Shown piece by piece: positions 8,242-18,077 of a DNA stretch of 64,000 bases. Position 1 is the first letter of the stretch. Every line of letters starts with the position of its first letter. The translations under genes were made by a program, and so were the position numbers. The notes beneath the pieces were generated by a model. That model saw nothing but the letters and a program-made list of their open reading frames with translations, searched no databases and had not been told where the DNA came from. Source of the DNA: Williamsia sp. 1135 (lineage in GTDB: Bacteria; Actinomycetota; Actinomycetes; Mycobacteriales; Mycobacteriaceae); contig NZ_MJEI01000082.1 of assembly GCF_002095395.1 (NCBI RefSeq), positions 16,545 to 80,544 on the forward strand, in the 5' to 3' direction.

Positions 8242-8496
8242 TCAGGACCACCGCGCGAGCGCGAGGAGGTTGCCGCCGAGCGCCACTATCCACACGCCGG
8301 TCATTAGTACGTATGCAGCCGTGATCAGCATCTGTGTGCCGCGTGGGCGGGTCTGGGGGTGACAGTCACGTCGGCCGAACCCGACACGTGCGATCCACCA
8401 CATGGTGCTGATCACCGCAATGAGACTGGCGCACAGAACTACCCAGTCCCAGATTCCGCCGTCCGCCGCCGCACTGGCCGCCACCTGTGTTGTCAT
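8242..8496 (-). CDS. Small two-helix membrane protein of the transfer operon
   Basis: An 84-residue protein with membrane segments near residues 14-38 and 56-80 joined by a short basic loop. It overlaps the DUF4913 gene by four bases (ATGA). Small two-helix proteins are common in actinobacterial type IV secretion operons, where they may be channel accessories. No family assigned. Confidence 0.65.
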   Translation of the reverse strand: MTTQVAASAAADGGIWDWVVLCASLIAVISTMWWIARVGFGRRDCHPQTRPRGTQMLITAAYVLMTGVWIVALGGNLLALARWS

Positions 8497-9080
8497 GTCT
8501 GGTCCCTTTCGGTGGCGTGGCGATCTGTGGGGCCGGGCCTCTGGTCATCGGTAGGGGCCGCGGTGTCGAGGTAGCGGCGTTGGGGTTCGTGGAGGTCGGT
8601 GGTACAGCGGTTGAACGGCCCTGTCGGGGCGATGAGAACTCCCAGATGGTGATCGAAGTGATCACGCAGGTACGCCGAGACTGCTTCTGGCCCTTCAATG
8701 GCGGCAGCGATCTGCACGGACCGCAGCACCCAGAACCGGGTGATCGCTTCGGGGTGTTCGTACCAGCGGGTGCACCACCGCACATCGCCTTGTCCGGAGC
8801 TGCTGAGTTTGCGTTCACACCACCCTGAGACGTTGGCCTCTACCCAGGGGATGAGCACAGCAAGGTCCGGTGGGCCGGCCTCGGCGGCTCCAGCCGGCGG
8901 CGTCTCGGTCGCGGGCTCTGTCTCGTCGCCGCTGTTGTCGATGGCGGGTGGGGTGTCGGCGAGACGTTCGAGCGAGTCAAGCGCTTGAGCGTGCAGCGTC
9001 GTGCTGTCGCTGACCCGCGCGAGCTGGTCCTGCATCGCTGCCAGGGTTGCTCGCAGTTCGGCAATCTCGTTGGTAGTCAT
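8493..9080 (-). CDS. DUF4913-like conjugation-associated protein
   Basis: A 195-residue protein. The N-terminal 35 residues form a likely coiled coil, followed by an acidic Pro/Thr linker. Residues 75-150 carry the WVEANVSGW...WCTRWYEHPEAITRFWVLR pattern typical of DUF4913 proteins in actinobacterial plasmids and integrative elements. The function of this family is unknown. Its placement next to the coupling protein, with a 4-base overlap, suggests an accessory role at the cytoplasmic face of the secretion system. Confidence 0.75.
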   Translation of the reverse strand: MTTNEIAELRATLAAMQDQLARVSDSTTLHAQALDSLERLADTPPAIDNSGDETEPATETPPAGAAEAGPPDLAVLIPWVEANVSGWCERKLSSSGQGDVRWCTRWYEHPEAITRFWVLRSVQIAAAIEGPEAVSAYLRDHFDHHLGVLIAPTGPFNRCTTDLHEPQRRYLDTAAPTDDQRPGPTDRHATERDQT

Positions 9081-10813
9081 GCACTCTGGGCTTTGGTGGT
9101 GTTCTCGGTCCCGGCGATCTGGTGCAGGTGGCGGCCCAGGGAGTTCGTAGTTCCTAGGGCGGTCATGGCGCTGTCGCGGATCTCGCTGGTTGCTCGGCGG
9201 GCGATGTCTTTGATTTCGCGCGAGTCGTCTTCGGTGTACCAGGGCAGCAAGTCCATCAGGACCGGGCGCGAACCTTGGCGGATGAGCAGTGCGTGCGCCC
9301 GTGACATCGCGGCGACCTCCTCGGGCCGCATGATCGGTTCATCGACGAGGGAACGTGATTTTCCTTGCGGTCCATTGGAGTTGGTTTGCCAGATCTTGTG
9401 CGTGCCCACGAGGTCGGAGATCATTCGGGCGTCCTCGATGTTTTGCAGCCCGGCCCCGATGATGCGGCAGGTCGATGCGCCCCACAGTGCGCCCATCTGT
9501 TCGCGGCCCCACACACCCATGCCCTGTTGGTAGGACTGCAAGATGACGTCGACGAGAATTCCTTTGCTACCCAGGTGGGACGCCTTGTCGGGGAGTTCCT
9601 TGATTCGGCAGATATTGGCTGCCTCATCGAGCACCATCGTGACGGGCGGATCGACGCGGCCACCTTGCGCGGAGGCGGCGAGGTCGCCAAGTTTGAAGAT
9701 GTGATCAACCATCGCGGCCACGACCGGGCCGGAGCTTTCCGCTCCTTCTTGGGTCATCAGATACAGGGTGGGCGCGTCGTCGGTGGTGGCGGTGAACAAT
9801 GTCCACAGGTCCAGTTCGGGAACCTCGTGGTCGGGTTGGTCGATCCAGGTATCGGGTGGGGTGATCCACGTCAGCGCCGACTCGTCCTGGATGCAGGCCA
9901 GGGCGGCCGCCGCACCGCCCTGGATCCCGCCCAGGGTTTCGTGCGGGAGGTCGAGTTGGCCTTCGAGGGCGTCGGCGGCCCGGCGTTGTCCGTGCTCGCG
10001 TAGCAGCTCTACCGGCTTGCGGGAGTAGGTGTCGATCCACGTCACGACATCGCGCATGGTGTGCCCAGATAGTGCGGCGGCGAGCAGGTTTCGGGCCAGC
10101 ATGAACTTGGCTCCGGAATCGAAGAAGCCGGAGTTGCCGCTCTCGGAGTTGTTCGATCCGACTCCGGCCATGAAGTGGGTGGCGATCCGCTTGGCGGAGT
10201 TGAACGACGTGATGTCGCGCAGGATGTTCCACCACCACATCTGTGTGGCGAACGCGATCTGGCCGGGATCGTAGGCGTAGATAGGTCCGTGCACTTTGCG
10301 CATCGCGGCCGTCAAGATCCACAGATCAGGTTTGTTCGAGGTGGCCACGACCGCGCCGGGCGCGGCGAGAATCCGCGGCACCGCTTGCGAGGAGGTCTTG
10401 TTCGACCGAGGACCCATGATGACGAGGCAGAAGTCCTCCAGCGTTTTGTACAACAGCTTCTTACGGCCGGCGACCTTACCGATCACGACGGCCAGCTGCG
10501 CCATGTCCTGGCCATCGTGGTCGTCGAGACCGCGCAGCTCGGCCCCCTTCTTCGCTGCCCCTGCGCCCATGACGTCCCCGAGGTCCTTGGTGTCGCGGAG
10601 CTTGCGCTGGGCGGGGGTCAAACCCCACAGCGGGTAGGTCACCGTGGCCACGGCCGCGATCGCTGCGCCGATCACCAGGCCGGCTCCGACCACGATCCAT
10701 TGTGGCCAGCCGGTGACCATCTGCACGCCGGTCAGCGCGCCCAGATACACCACGGCCGCGATGACGCTGCCGGCGATGATCTGCCCGGCGTTGTCGCCGC
10801 CCGGGGTGCTCAT
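9077..10813 (-). CDS. VirD4/TraG-like type IV coupling protein
   Basis: A 578-residue ATPase using the ATG at 10813, which overlaps the upstream stop by four bases (a longer frame to 10906 is not needed). Two membrane segments lie at about residues 10-62. Walker A is MGPRSNKTSS (Lys139), and Walker B is VTMVLDEAANI (Asp396/Glu397). The C-terminal part contains the IGAGLQNIEDARMISDLVGTH region typical of TraG/TraD proteins. It would form the hexameric pump that links the relaxosome to the secretion channel. The P-loop is the GPRSxKT variant usual for actinobacterial coupling proteins. Confidence 0.92.
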   Translation of the reverse strand: MSTPGGDNAGQIIAGSVIAAVVYLGALTGVQMVTGWPQWIVVGAGLVIGAAIAAVATVTYPLWGLTPAQRKLRDTKDLGDVMGAGAAKKGAELRGLDDHDGQDMAQLAVVIGKVAGRKKLLYKTLEDFCLVIMGPRSNKTSSQAVPRILAAPGAVVATSNKPDLWILTAAMRKVHGPIYAYDPGQIAFATQMWWWNILRDITSFNSAKRIATHFMAGVGSNNSESGNSGFFDSGAKFMLARNLLAAALSGHTMRDVVTWIDTYSRKPVELLREHGQRRAADALEGQLDLPHETLGGIQGGAAAALACIQDESALTWITPPDTWIDQPDHEVPELDLWTLFTATTDDAPTLYLMTQEGAESSGPVVAAMVDHIFKLGDLAASAQGGRVDPPVTMVLDEAANICRIKELPDKASHLGSKGILVDVILQSYQQGMGVWGREQMGALWGASTCRIIGAGLQNIEDARMISDLVGTHKIWQTNSNGPQGKSRSLVDEPIMRPEEVAAMSRAHALLIRQGSRPVLMDLLPWYTEDDSREIKDIARRATSEIRDSAMTALGTTNSLGRHLHQIAGTENTTKAQSA

Positions 10814-11508
10814 GCTGCCGTCTCCTGGCGCAGTCCGGCCGTGCGCGCCAGGTAGCGGCACCGGTCGGCCACCACAGCTCCCAGCGTGGAGCTGGCGTCG
10901 ATGCACACCGCATCGGTGCCGGTGGGGCAGCGCAGTTCGTAGAACGGTCCCGGACCCCGGCCGGCGCTGCCCGGGCCGCTGATGATGCCCTGCTCGGTCA
11001 CCAGAGGGAGCACTGCCTTCGCGGCGGCGGCGGTGACCGCATCGCGGCCAGGGGTCAGGTCTGCGGCCACGGCCGCCAGATCGAGGGCGAGATCCTCGGA
11101 CCCGCTGCCGGCGAGCAGCTCGGCGAACGTGGCGGTCGATCGCGAGTCGAGCAGGTGGGCGATGGTGATCGGCGGCCAGTCCACCATGGACGCTGCGTGT
11201 AGTGCGGCAGCGACCACCACCGACGCTTCGGGCACCACCAGGCGCATCGCGTCGGGTAGCGCGCTGGTGAGCTGGTCCGCGATCGCACCAGCGACGCGCA
11301 CGTCAGTGCTCAGCGAGATCGCCGGCCACCATCCGCGGCGCTGCCCCCCGGCGGTGGATGCTGCACTGACCACAGCGGTCTGCGGGCAGTGGCGCCACGG
11401 GGCGGCGAGCAGGGCGGCCGGAGTGTGGGTGATCATCAGCTGCGTGTGCGGCGCAGTCCACAGCTCTATGCCGGGCTCGTGCTGCACGGGTGTGTGGTTA
11501 TGCGACAT
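10810..11508 (-). CDS. Hypothetical protein between coupling protein and VirB4 genes
   Basis: A 232-residue Ala-rich soluble protein with no membrane segment or recognised motif. It overlaps both neighbours (11 bases with the VirB4-like gene, 4 with the coupling protein), so it is firmly part of the transfer operon. It might be a cytoplasmic cofactor of the two ATPases, but nothing in the sequence proves this. Confidence 0.65.
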   Translation of the reverse strand: MSHNHTPVQHEPGIELWTAPHTQLMITHTPAALLAAPWRHCPQTAVVSAASTAGGQRRGWWPAISLSTDVRVAGAIADQLTSALPDAMRLVVPEASVVVAAALHAASMVDWPPITIAHLLDSRSTATFAELLAGSGSEDLALDLAAVAADLTPGRDAVTAAAAKAVLPLVTEQGIISGPGSAGRGPGPFYELRCPTGTDAVCIDASSTLGAVVADRCRYLARTAGLRQETAA

Positions 11509-13171
11509 GACCTTTGATCCCTTCCCAGGCGGTGTCGGTGTTGTAGATGTCGAGTTCTTTGGGGGTGAGTTCGAGCATCACGGGCAGGCCCATGCGGGCA
11601 CCGGATTTGACGAGGTACTTGCCGCGGCCAGGGTGGCGCTGGCCGGGAACCCAGGTCGGTGGGGCGGACCACTTGGTCACCATCTGCCGTTCCCGGCTGG
11701 TGAACGGGGTGATTTCGTGCAGGCGGCCCATTTCGGCGTTGTCGAGGCCGCCGAGGATCTTCACGCCGTTGCGTGCGGCCATGCCTTTGGCTTTGGCACG
11801 GTCCTGCTCGGTGGGCAGAGCGTCGAGGTCGGTGGTCGAGTGTGTCGATTGGGCCGAGACGATGCCGCGGTGCCGGTTGAGGCGGGTGACGCGATCGGAC
11901 TTTTCCACCAGTCCGGGTGCGGCCCGCAGCGCCCGCCACAGCTCGTCTTGGGGTTGGAAGATGTTGCGGCGCACGCCACTGGCCTGCTGTGCCTCGACTA
12001 CCGAGGTAGCCCAGGTCCAGGCGCACATCATGGCCGCCGAGACCACTGCATCGCTGTCGTCTTCGATCGCTGAGAGCGATAGGGACACTGCGGGTACGTC
12101 TTTGGGCACCTTGAAGGTAGAGGGGCGGTCGAACATGCCGTTGATCGGACCGTCCGGACTGCACAGCAGGTCCATGGTGTTGCGGAAGTCGCGGATCTCG
12201 CGGGCGTAGGAGAGGTCTTCGGCGCCGGCGCTCGCGCGGGGGGCTACGGCCATGATCTTGCGCAGCGGATCGCTGCCGTCGTCGATGGCGCGCAGCACAT
12301 CAGGAATGGTGGGATCGGTGCCCGGGCCAGCGGCGTCGGCGGCGATGGCCGTCGCTGTTCCCAGCAGCAGACGTTCGGTGGGGCCTAGTTCGTGGCCCCC
12401 GGCGATGGTGAACAGCGATTCGAGCAACGCCAGACGACGGCCGTTGGCCATGGCCAGCAGTTGTTCGCGCTCAGCGCCGGTGGCGGCGTTGATGACCGCG
12501 CGCAGCGGCCCCAGGTCGAGGGGGTTGAGGGAATCCATCCCCACTCCTCGCCCGACACGGAACACCGCACCGCCCATGGCGTGCACCAGGGGCGTGTATT
12601 CGTCTTTGAGGTCGCCGGGAATCACGCCGGTGAACCCGAAGCCCACCAGCCCCATCAGCAGACGTTTGATGGCGGTCGACTTGCCCACGCCGGGCTGGCC
12701 CTGCACCCAGATTCCGGTGTTGGTGACCAGCCCGTCGATCAGCCATTGCGCGGGGTCGAGGCCGATCGGTTCGGCGGTGTGCAGGTTCCGGCCGAACGGC
12801 ACCCCGCGCACTTGCGCACCGGCGGGGGCAGGGAACGGGTAGAAGCCGGGCATCTGCGCGGTCGTGGACTGCCAGAGTTGCCCGGCCTCGACATTGGCGG
12901 CCCATCCCCCGAACTCGCGCCGATCGCCCTTGGGGCTGGGCATCGGTCCGAGCGCAGCGTTCAGGACCTCGAACGGCATGTGCGGGTCGAGATGGTCGTA
13001 GGAGAAGTCCTCGGCGTCGGGGTCCTCGGCGGCGACCGAGCGTTTGCCCAGCCCCAGCGCCGACAGGATGCGTTCGCCCATGCTCACCCGCACCCCTTCG
13101 GCGGCGACGCTGTCCTCGGCCGGGGCGTCAGGGCGGGCGGTGATGTCGGTCAGTGCGGTGTGATGTCCCAT
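11498..13171 (-). CDS. VirB4-like conjugation ATPase
   Basis: A 557-residue protein if the ATG at 13171 is used, one base after the upstream stop; the frame stays open to 13318. Walker A is GQPGVGKST at residues 158-166. Downstream segments such as GVIPGDLKDEYTPLV and GRGVGMDSLNPLDLGP match the C-terminal ATPase half of actinobacterial VirB4/TraC-type proteins. The classical VirB4 N-terminal half is absent; the neighbouring SCO6880-like protein may supply it. The protein would power assembly or substrate translocation at the inner face of the channel. Confidence 0.88.
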   Translation of the reverse strand: MGHHTALTDITARPDAPAEDSVAAEGVRVSMGERILSALGLGKRSVAAEDPDAEDFSYDHLDPHMPFEVLNAALGPMPSPKGDRREFGGWAANVEAGQLWQSTTAQMPGFYPFPAPAGAQVRGVPFGRNLHTAEPIGLDPAQWLIDGLVTNTGIWVQGQPGVGKSTAIKRLLMGLVGFGFTGVIPGDLKDEYTPLVHAMGGAVFRVGRGVGMDSLNPLDLGPLRAVINAATGAEREQLLAMANGRRLALLESLFTIAGGHELGPTERLLLGTATAIAADAAGPGTDPTIPDVLRAIDDGSDPLRKIMAVAPRASAGAEDLSYAREIRDFRNTMDLLCSPDGPINGMFDRPSTFKVPKDVPAVSLSLSAIEDDSDAVVSAAMMCAWTWATSVVEAQQASGVRRNIFQPQDELWRALRAAPGLVEKSDRVTRLNRHRGIVSAQSTHSTTDLDALPTEQDRAKAKGMAARNGVKILGGLDNAEMGRLHEITPFTSRERQMVTKWSAPPTWVPGQRHPGRGKYLVKSGARMGLPVMLELTPKELDIYNTDTAWEGIKGHVA

Positions 13172-13172
13172 G

Positions 13173-14669
13173 TCAGCTTCCCCATCGTTCGGTCGAGATC
13201 TTCGACAATCCGGCGCTCGGCTCAATGCCGATACCGAGCGAGGCGGCGAAGGTCGCTGCCATGGCCTTGCGTGCGCGGCGGAAGTGAATCTTGGCCTGTC
13301 CCATGCGTTCTTCGACATCTGAGCACGCCGCGGCGAGGGTTTGTTCGTTGCGGACCGTGGTGGTCACGTACATGGTGAACCGGCCCAGACCGGCACCGAG
13401 GGATTCTTCCTGCGCTGCCCGGCGGGCCTTGACCCGGTCGTCGTGGTCACGTTGTGTCTCATCCTTTTTCGTCTTGTTCGCCCAGATGCGACGGAAGGTG
13501 CCGGCGTTCACCTCGTCCTCTACCTTTTTGGAGGCTTCGGCGGCGCTGTAGGGGCGATAGACCAGCGATACCCGGCGGTGATACTTCCCTGGTGAGACCA
13601 GTGGAATGAGCTGGCGGTAGCGCGTCACTCCTCGAGGTGGGGCCTTCATCAGCCACGACACCGAGTAGCCCGAGTCGTGGGCGTAGATGTCGGCTGATTC
13701 CTCGGTGCGCAAGGGTCCGGCGTCGGCCCACTCCCACAGTTCGTCGTCCTGGGAGAGGTCGGCCGTGCGTACCGCCGGGTCGAATGCGGCGCGCAGATAG
13801 CGGATCGTTTGTCCGGTGCTGGCGCGGTGGGTCACCGTCATTCCTGATGCGGCCAGCGAACTTTCGAACCGCGGCAGCATGTTGACCACTTCTGCGGCAC
13901 CTTCGGCGAGGGTTTTGGGTTCGGGGACGGCGTTTTTCAAATCGAAATTGATGGTCACCAGGCAGGTGACCTCTGCGGTCGTTGCCCGGCTCTGGGAGAC
14001 CAGCTCGGTCAAGATGTCCCGGCATACCTGCGGAGAGTCTTTGACCAGGCGGCCGTCTTCCCAGCCGCCGGCCGCGGTGCCCACGGTGTAGGCCCGCTGG
14101 TTCACTCCCCCGCTGGGCGCAGATTCGGCGGTGAACGCGATCGCCGCGACCAGCGGCATGTGCCCCAGATCGGCCAGCAGGCCACCGAAGTTCGTCACCC
14201 ACTGCAAGGCGTCCTCATCATCAGCGAGGGTCAATCCGACCGGTGAGACGTGCAGGCGGGCCGAGAGGATCCCGGTGCGGCGGTTCCAGATCAGGCACTG
14301 GTAGCCGCCGCGCCCGTCTTCGACCTTGATCGGGCACAGCGGAGCTAGGACGCCGGGCAGGTTCTCCCCTCGCGGCACCTCTTCGAACACGTCATCGGCC
14401 CATGCGGTCGCGTTGCCGGCGCTGGCCCACCGTCCGTGATGAGCGATATGTCCCATCGCCGTGCGCTCCCCGAACGGGATGACCGTCAAAAACAGGGCGG
14501 GCACCGCGACCGCGACGAGTACGAGGGTGAACGACAGGCTCCCGAGCATGGGGGACATGCAGATCGCGAAGATGCTCGCGAACACCGCGATCGTGCCTTT
14601 GGTGCCGAGTTTGCCCACTCCCCAGCCGCGGGATTTGCGGAAGCCGGTGTAGGCCGGGCTGCTACTCAT
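13173..14669 (-). CDS. SCO6880-like type IV secretion protein (PrgI/VirB4 N-terminal half)
   Basis: A 498-residue protein. Two membrane segments (about residues 25-62) follow a short basic N-terminus like that of PrgI-type proteins, then a long cytoplasmic region. The N-terminal part and the SLVYRPYSAAEASKKVEDEV region match the actinobacterial SCO6880 family found beside VirB4-like ATPases. It is encoded immediately upstream of the ATPase gene (one base between), which suggests the pair forms a split VirB3-VirB4 unit. Family assignment is from memory of the pattern. Confidence 0.78.
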   Translation of the reverse strand: MSSSPAYTGFRKSRGWGVGKLGTKGTIAVFASIFAICMSPMLGSLSFTLVLVAVAVPALFLTVIPFGERTAMGHIAHHGRWASAGNATAWADDVFEEVPRGENLPGVLAPLCPIKVEDGRGGYQCLIWNRRTGILSARLHVSPVGLTLADDEDALQWVTNFGGLLADLGHMPLVAAIAFTAESAPSGGVNQRAYTVGTAAGGWEDGRLVKDSPQVCRDILTELVSQSRATTAEVTCLVTINFDLKNAVPEPKTLAEGAAEVVNMLPRFESSLAASGMTVTHRASTGQTIRYLRAAFDPAVRTADLSQDDELWEWADAGPLRTEESADIYAHDSGYSVSWLMKAPPRGVTRYRQLIPLVSPGKYHRRVSLVYRPYSAAEASKKVEDEVNAGTFRRIWANKTKKDETQRDHDDRVKARRAAQEESLGAGLGRFTMYVTTTVRNEQTLAAACSDVEERMGQAKIHFRRARKAMAATFAASLGIGIEPSAGLSKISTERWGS

Positions 14670-14714
14670 AGGTGTGTCCTTGTCTGCTCTGGTGGATGCG
14701 TCGATGGTGGTGGG

Positions 14715-16604
14715 TCATGGCATGTCCGGCCCGAACTCGTTCTCGCCGCTGCTACCGCCGAGTGATTCGGTGGCCAGCGAGTCGGCTCCGCTCTGTACCT
14801 CTCCTGCGGCTTCTTTGGCGGCCATCGCCCCGGCGACGTATGGGTTGGCTGCCGCTGCCCCGCCGGCGGCCTCGGCACCTGCCGCGCCGCCCTCGGCCGA
14901 TCCGGCCACCGGCACGCCGCCGTCTGCGCCGGAGTCGGTGCCGATACCGCCGCCGGCGTCGGGGCTTTCCTCGGCCGGGCTCGGTCCCATATCTGCGCCG
15001 GACCCGTCGTCTGCTTCGCCTCCGGCTCCGTCCTCGCTGCCGCCGGTGCCGTTGCCCTCGCCCTTGGCGCCCGAGCCCGGGCCGCCGGGGCTGTTGCCCG
15101 GGCTGGGATCTGCTTCGGGGCCTTGCGGGGCGCTGCCTGGGCCGGTGGAGTCCATGTAGTTCGACTGCGAGTCTCCGCCGCTGCCCAAGGAATTGGACAT
15201 TTGGCTGATCATGCCCGCGCCGCCCGCCCCTGCGGCCAGGGCGGTTCCGGCTGAGCCGCCTCCGGCGATACCTGGGGTGAGGAAACTGAAGAACGCGAGC
15301 ATGGTCGGCAGTGACAAGATCGCCAGCGCCAGGACCATCAGCCCGACCATCACGGCCGAGAGTGACTTTTCGGTGCCCATGAGCTTCCAGGCCAGCGAAT
15401 ACAGCATGGCTGCGGCCGGTTTGTAGAGCACCAGGGCGGTGAGCATCCCGACGATCTTGGGGAACCACGCGCGCCCCCACGGCGCGAGCTGGCCGGCGGC
15501 AGCGAAGATCAACAGCGCGAACAGCACGACGATGCCCGCCTGGCGGGCGAAGCCGAGTACCCATTGAATGAAACTCAGCACTACCGCGACAATGCCTAGC
15601 AGCAGCACGCCGCCGGGGTTGGAGATGGTCTGGATACCGAGCATTTCCCGCATTCTCGGGCCGAACTCTTCGGCGCCTTTGGCGGTGATCTGCTGGGCGA
15701 AGTCGTCTCCGGCGTGCAGCGCGCCGGACAGGACGATCATCGACAGCGACGAGATCATGATGAATTTCAGTGCCCCGAGGGCGAACTCGGCGGCCGGGCC
15801 GCTGCGGCGCAGCATCATCATGCCGATCGCTGAGCCGATGATCCCGGCCGCGATGATCATCATGGCGACGGTCTGGATGGGCTTTTCACCGTTGAGCGCG
15901 CCCGCGTAGGAGATGTCGATGGAGTCGGTTTTGAGCCACCACGACATCGACAGGACCAGCAGGTCGCCGGAGAATTTGCCAACCGATTCGCAGGCTTGGG
16001 CAAACCAGTTGTCCAGCATCTCTTTTCCAGCGTTGAGCGGGTTGAGTTTGCCCAGGTCCACTTTCTCTTCGACATCGCCCGCGCCGGGGGTGACGGTGCC
16101 ACCTTCGGTGAGCTTGATGAACTTGCCGCCCTCGTCGTATTGGGCGGGCGCAGGATCGCCGGTGGGGTCCGAGCAGATCGGGATCTTGCCCCGCGCTTTC
16201 TCGCAGTCCAAGACGCCGCTGCCGTCGAGCAGCTCGATGTGCTCGGGAGCGAGTTGCTGGGGCAGGCCGGTCCCGGCTCCGGTGGTGCCGACGTAGTTAC
16301 CTTCGGTGTCGAAGATGTAGGCGTACATGTCTTTGGACTGCTCACGCAGCCCGTGCTCTTCGCACTCGCCGAAATCGCGGTGATCGCTGCACTTGATGAT
16401 CTGATACTTGTCTTCGTGCTCGTCCATCGGTGTGAGCCACGACTTCTGCTCGGCGGTCAGCGTCGGCTTAGGGGGCATCCAGCCCGGCGCGGTAGCCGGG
16501 TCCGCGGCCGCTAGACCCGCCCCGACGGTCAGTACCGCCAGCAGTGCCACCAGCGCGGTCACCACGGGGCCGGTCAGGCGGCGCAGCTCGGCCGACGGGT
16601 TCAC
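14715..16604 (-). CDS. VirB6/TrbL-like channel protein (SCO6881-like)
   Basis: The GTG at 16604, preceded by a GGAG site and overlapping the upstream stop by 4 bases, gives 629 residues; an ATG at 16631 is the alternative. A signal peptide (about residues 1-35) leads to a periplasmic domain with several cysteines (about 70-150). At least six membrane helices follow (about residues 225-445), and then a 180-residue Gly/Ser/Ala-rich tail. This layout matches SCO6881-type proteins, the actinobacterial VirB6 equivalents. It would form the membrane pore of the transfer apparatus. Confidence 0.82.
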   Translation of the reverse strand: MNPSAELRRLTGPVVTALVALLAVLTVGAGLAAADPATAPGWMPPKPTLTAEQKSWLTPMDEHEDKYQIIKCSDHRDFGECEEHGLREQSKDMYAYIFDTEGNYVGTTGAGTGLPQQLAPEHIELLDGSGVLDCEKARGKIPICSDPTGDPAPAQYDEGGKFIKLTEGGTVTPGAGDVEEKVDLGKLNPLNAGKEMLDNWFAQACESVGKFSGDLLVLSMSWWLKTDSIDISYAGALNGEKPIQTVAMMIIAAGIIGSAIGMMMLRRSGPAAEFALGALKFIMISSLSMIVLSGALHAGDDFAQQITAKGAEEFGPRMREMLGIQTISNPGGVLLLGIVAVVLSFIQWVLGFARQAGIVVLFALLIFAAAGQLAPWGRAWFPKIVGMLTALVLYKPAAAMLYSLAWKLMGTEKSLSAVMVGLMVLALAILSLPTMLAFFSFLTPGIAGGGSAGTALAAGAGGAGMISQMSNSLGSGGDSQSNYMDSTGPGSAPQGPEADPSPGNSPGGPGSGAKGEGNGTGGSEDGAGGEADDGSGADMGPSPAEESPDAGGGIGTDSGADGGVPVAGSAEGGAAGAEAAGGAAAANPYVAGAMAAKEAAGEVQSGADSLATESLGGSSGENEFGPDMP

Positions 16605-17305
16605 TGGAGGGCTCCTTCGAACAGGTGCCATCCGCCCTCGGCGGAGATCTCCGCCCGCGGCACGTCATCGGCGGGGGCGTCGCCGTAAAGGCCGGGCTGG
16701 AGCTTCCAGTCCCCGCCGATCCACACGACCGAAAACCGGATCACGGTGACCGCATCGTCAGAATCGGTCGGGACAGCGAAATCAGTGCTGGCCGCGTAGT
16801 CGCTGTACGGGCGGGCCGGGCGCCACGCCACCACCCGGGGCAGGCGCTGATCGGGCTCCATCGATGCTTGCAGGTCGGCCACCGACACCCGGAACGCGTC
16901 GACCGCTTCTCGATCCCCGACCACCTGGCGCTCGTAGATGTCGTCGGTCCCGGACAGGACCGACAGCCGAAGCGCGATCTGCCAGGCCGCGAGGACCGCG
17001 CCGATCTCGGTGTGCGCGAACCCGTAGGCGCTGACTCCATCGAGCTCGCGTGGCCCGGCGGCTTCGGAGAACGGAAGCTCGGCCCGGCCGACGACCTGCC
17101 AGGTGATTGCGGTCGACGGGGCTTGCGTCACCGTCGCAGTGCTGGTGCCGCTGCCGTCATCATCGTTAGTGTCGCGCTGGGAAATGACCACGATGGTCGC
17201 GACGATGAGCGCGAGCAGGACCGCGAGCACCGCGACGAGGACAAGTGCGGTGCGCGATGGGCCGCCGGCGGGTGGTCGGCGGAACTCGGGGGTGGTGAAC
17301 GACAT
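16601..17305 (-). CDS. Single-pass transfer protein, copy A of a duplicated pair
   Basis: A 234-residue protein with one membrane helix (residues 18-42), a Ser/Thr-rich linker and an extracytoplasmic domain. It shares with its neighbour (17318-18046) the order W-x-V-x-G...LPFSxxxGP...GxxHTxxGAVxAAxQIxxRL and a final W(V/I)xGDWKxxx motif, so the two arose by duplication. The fold may be NTF2/VirB8-like, as in other Gram-positive transfer systems, but this is inferred from topology only. Confidence 0.72.
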   Translation of the reverse strand: MSFTTPEFRRPPAGGPSRTALVLVAVLAVLLALIVATIVVISQRDTNDDDGSGTSTATVTQAPSTAITWQVVGRAELPFSEAAGPRELDGVSAYGFAHTEIGAVLAAWQIALRLSVLSGTDDIYERQVVGDREAVDAFRVSVADLQASMEPDQRLPRVVAWRPARPYSDYAASTDFAVPTDSDDAVTVIRFSVVWIGGDWKLQPGLYGDAPADDVPRAEISAEGGWHLFEGALQ

Positions 17306-17317
17306 GGCGCTGCGCTC

Positions 17318-18046
17318 CTAGATGCGGGTGAAACCGTCGAGTGACGGCGAATCGGGAAGGTCGGTGGCCATCGGTGAGAACTGGTCGCTGTATTTCCAGT
17401 CGCCGTCGACCCACGCCAGGGCGGCGCGGGCGAACCGGAACTGTCCGCCCTGACCCGGGAAGGCCAGCCACAAGCTCACGGCGGTGTCGGTGTAGTCCGC
17501 GATCTTGAACGCCGCAGGCGCAGAGGCGTACTGGCCGATGAGTGCGGCGTCGAGCGGATTGGCCGAGCGGGCATCGATCAGCTGTTGACGGGTCTGCTGA
17601 TCAACCGCGGTCTGGGCGTTGACCACGTCGGTGAAGTCCGGCGACCACGCGAGGCGGAACGAGATCTGCGCGGCCGCCATCACCGCGCCCTGCGGGGTGT
17701 GGCTGTAGCCGCTGGCGACCGCGCCGCGGATCTGCGCGGGACCGTCGGAGGAGGAGAACGGCAACGGGACTCCGTCGACGCGCTGCCACGAAATGTCGTG
17801 CGGTGCGCCGGTGAGCCACAGCGGATCGGCTGGCGTGCGGATCAGGGCTGGTTGCTGAGGCAGTACCGATCCCTTCCCGGCCGCCTGCGTCGCACCGGGC
17901 ACGGCTACCTGCTGTGGTTGATCGTCGGTGTCGCTGCCGCGACTGACGATCCACACAGCCGCCACCAGAACCCCCACAGCGATCCCGGCGGCCAGCCATC
18001 GCCAGTCCAGTGTGCGGCCGGCGAACTCCTTTGTCGTCAACGCCAT
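17318..18046 (-). CDS. Single-pass transfer protein, copy B of a duplicated pair
   Basis: A 242-residue protein with a short cytoplasmic N-terminus, one membrane helix (residues 17-34) and an outer domain. It shares conserved blocks with the 234-residue neighbour, including GYSHTPQGAVMAAAQISFRL and WVDGDWKYSD. It lies 12 bases upstream in the same operon. The pair probably forms a heteromeric periplasmic part of the channel, in the position VirB8 has in other systems. This functional view is inferred from topology. Confidence 0.72.
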   Translation of the reverse strand: MALTTKEFAGRTLDWRWLAAGIAVGVLVAAVWIVSRGSDTDDQPQQVAVPGATQAAGKGSVLPQQPALIRTPADPLWLTGAPHDISWQRVDGVPLPFSSSDGPAQIRGAVASGYSHTPQGAVMAAAQISFRLAWSPDFTDVVNAQTAVDQQTRQQLIDARSANPLDAALIGQYASAPAAFKIADYTDTAVSLWLAFPGQGGQFRFARAALAWVDGDWKYSDQFSPMATDLPDSPSLDGFTRI

Positions 18047-18077
18047 TGCAAGGCAACCTTTCCTAGAGAGAGTTCTT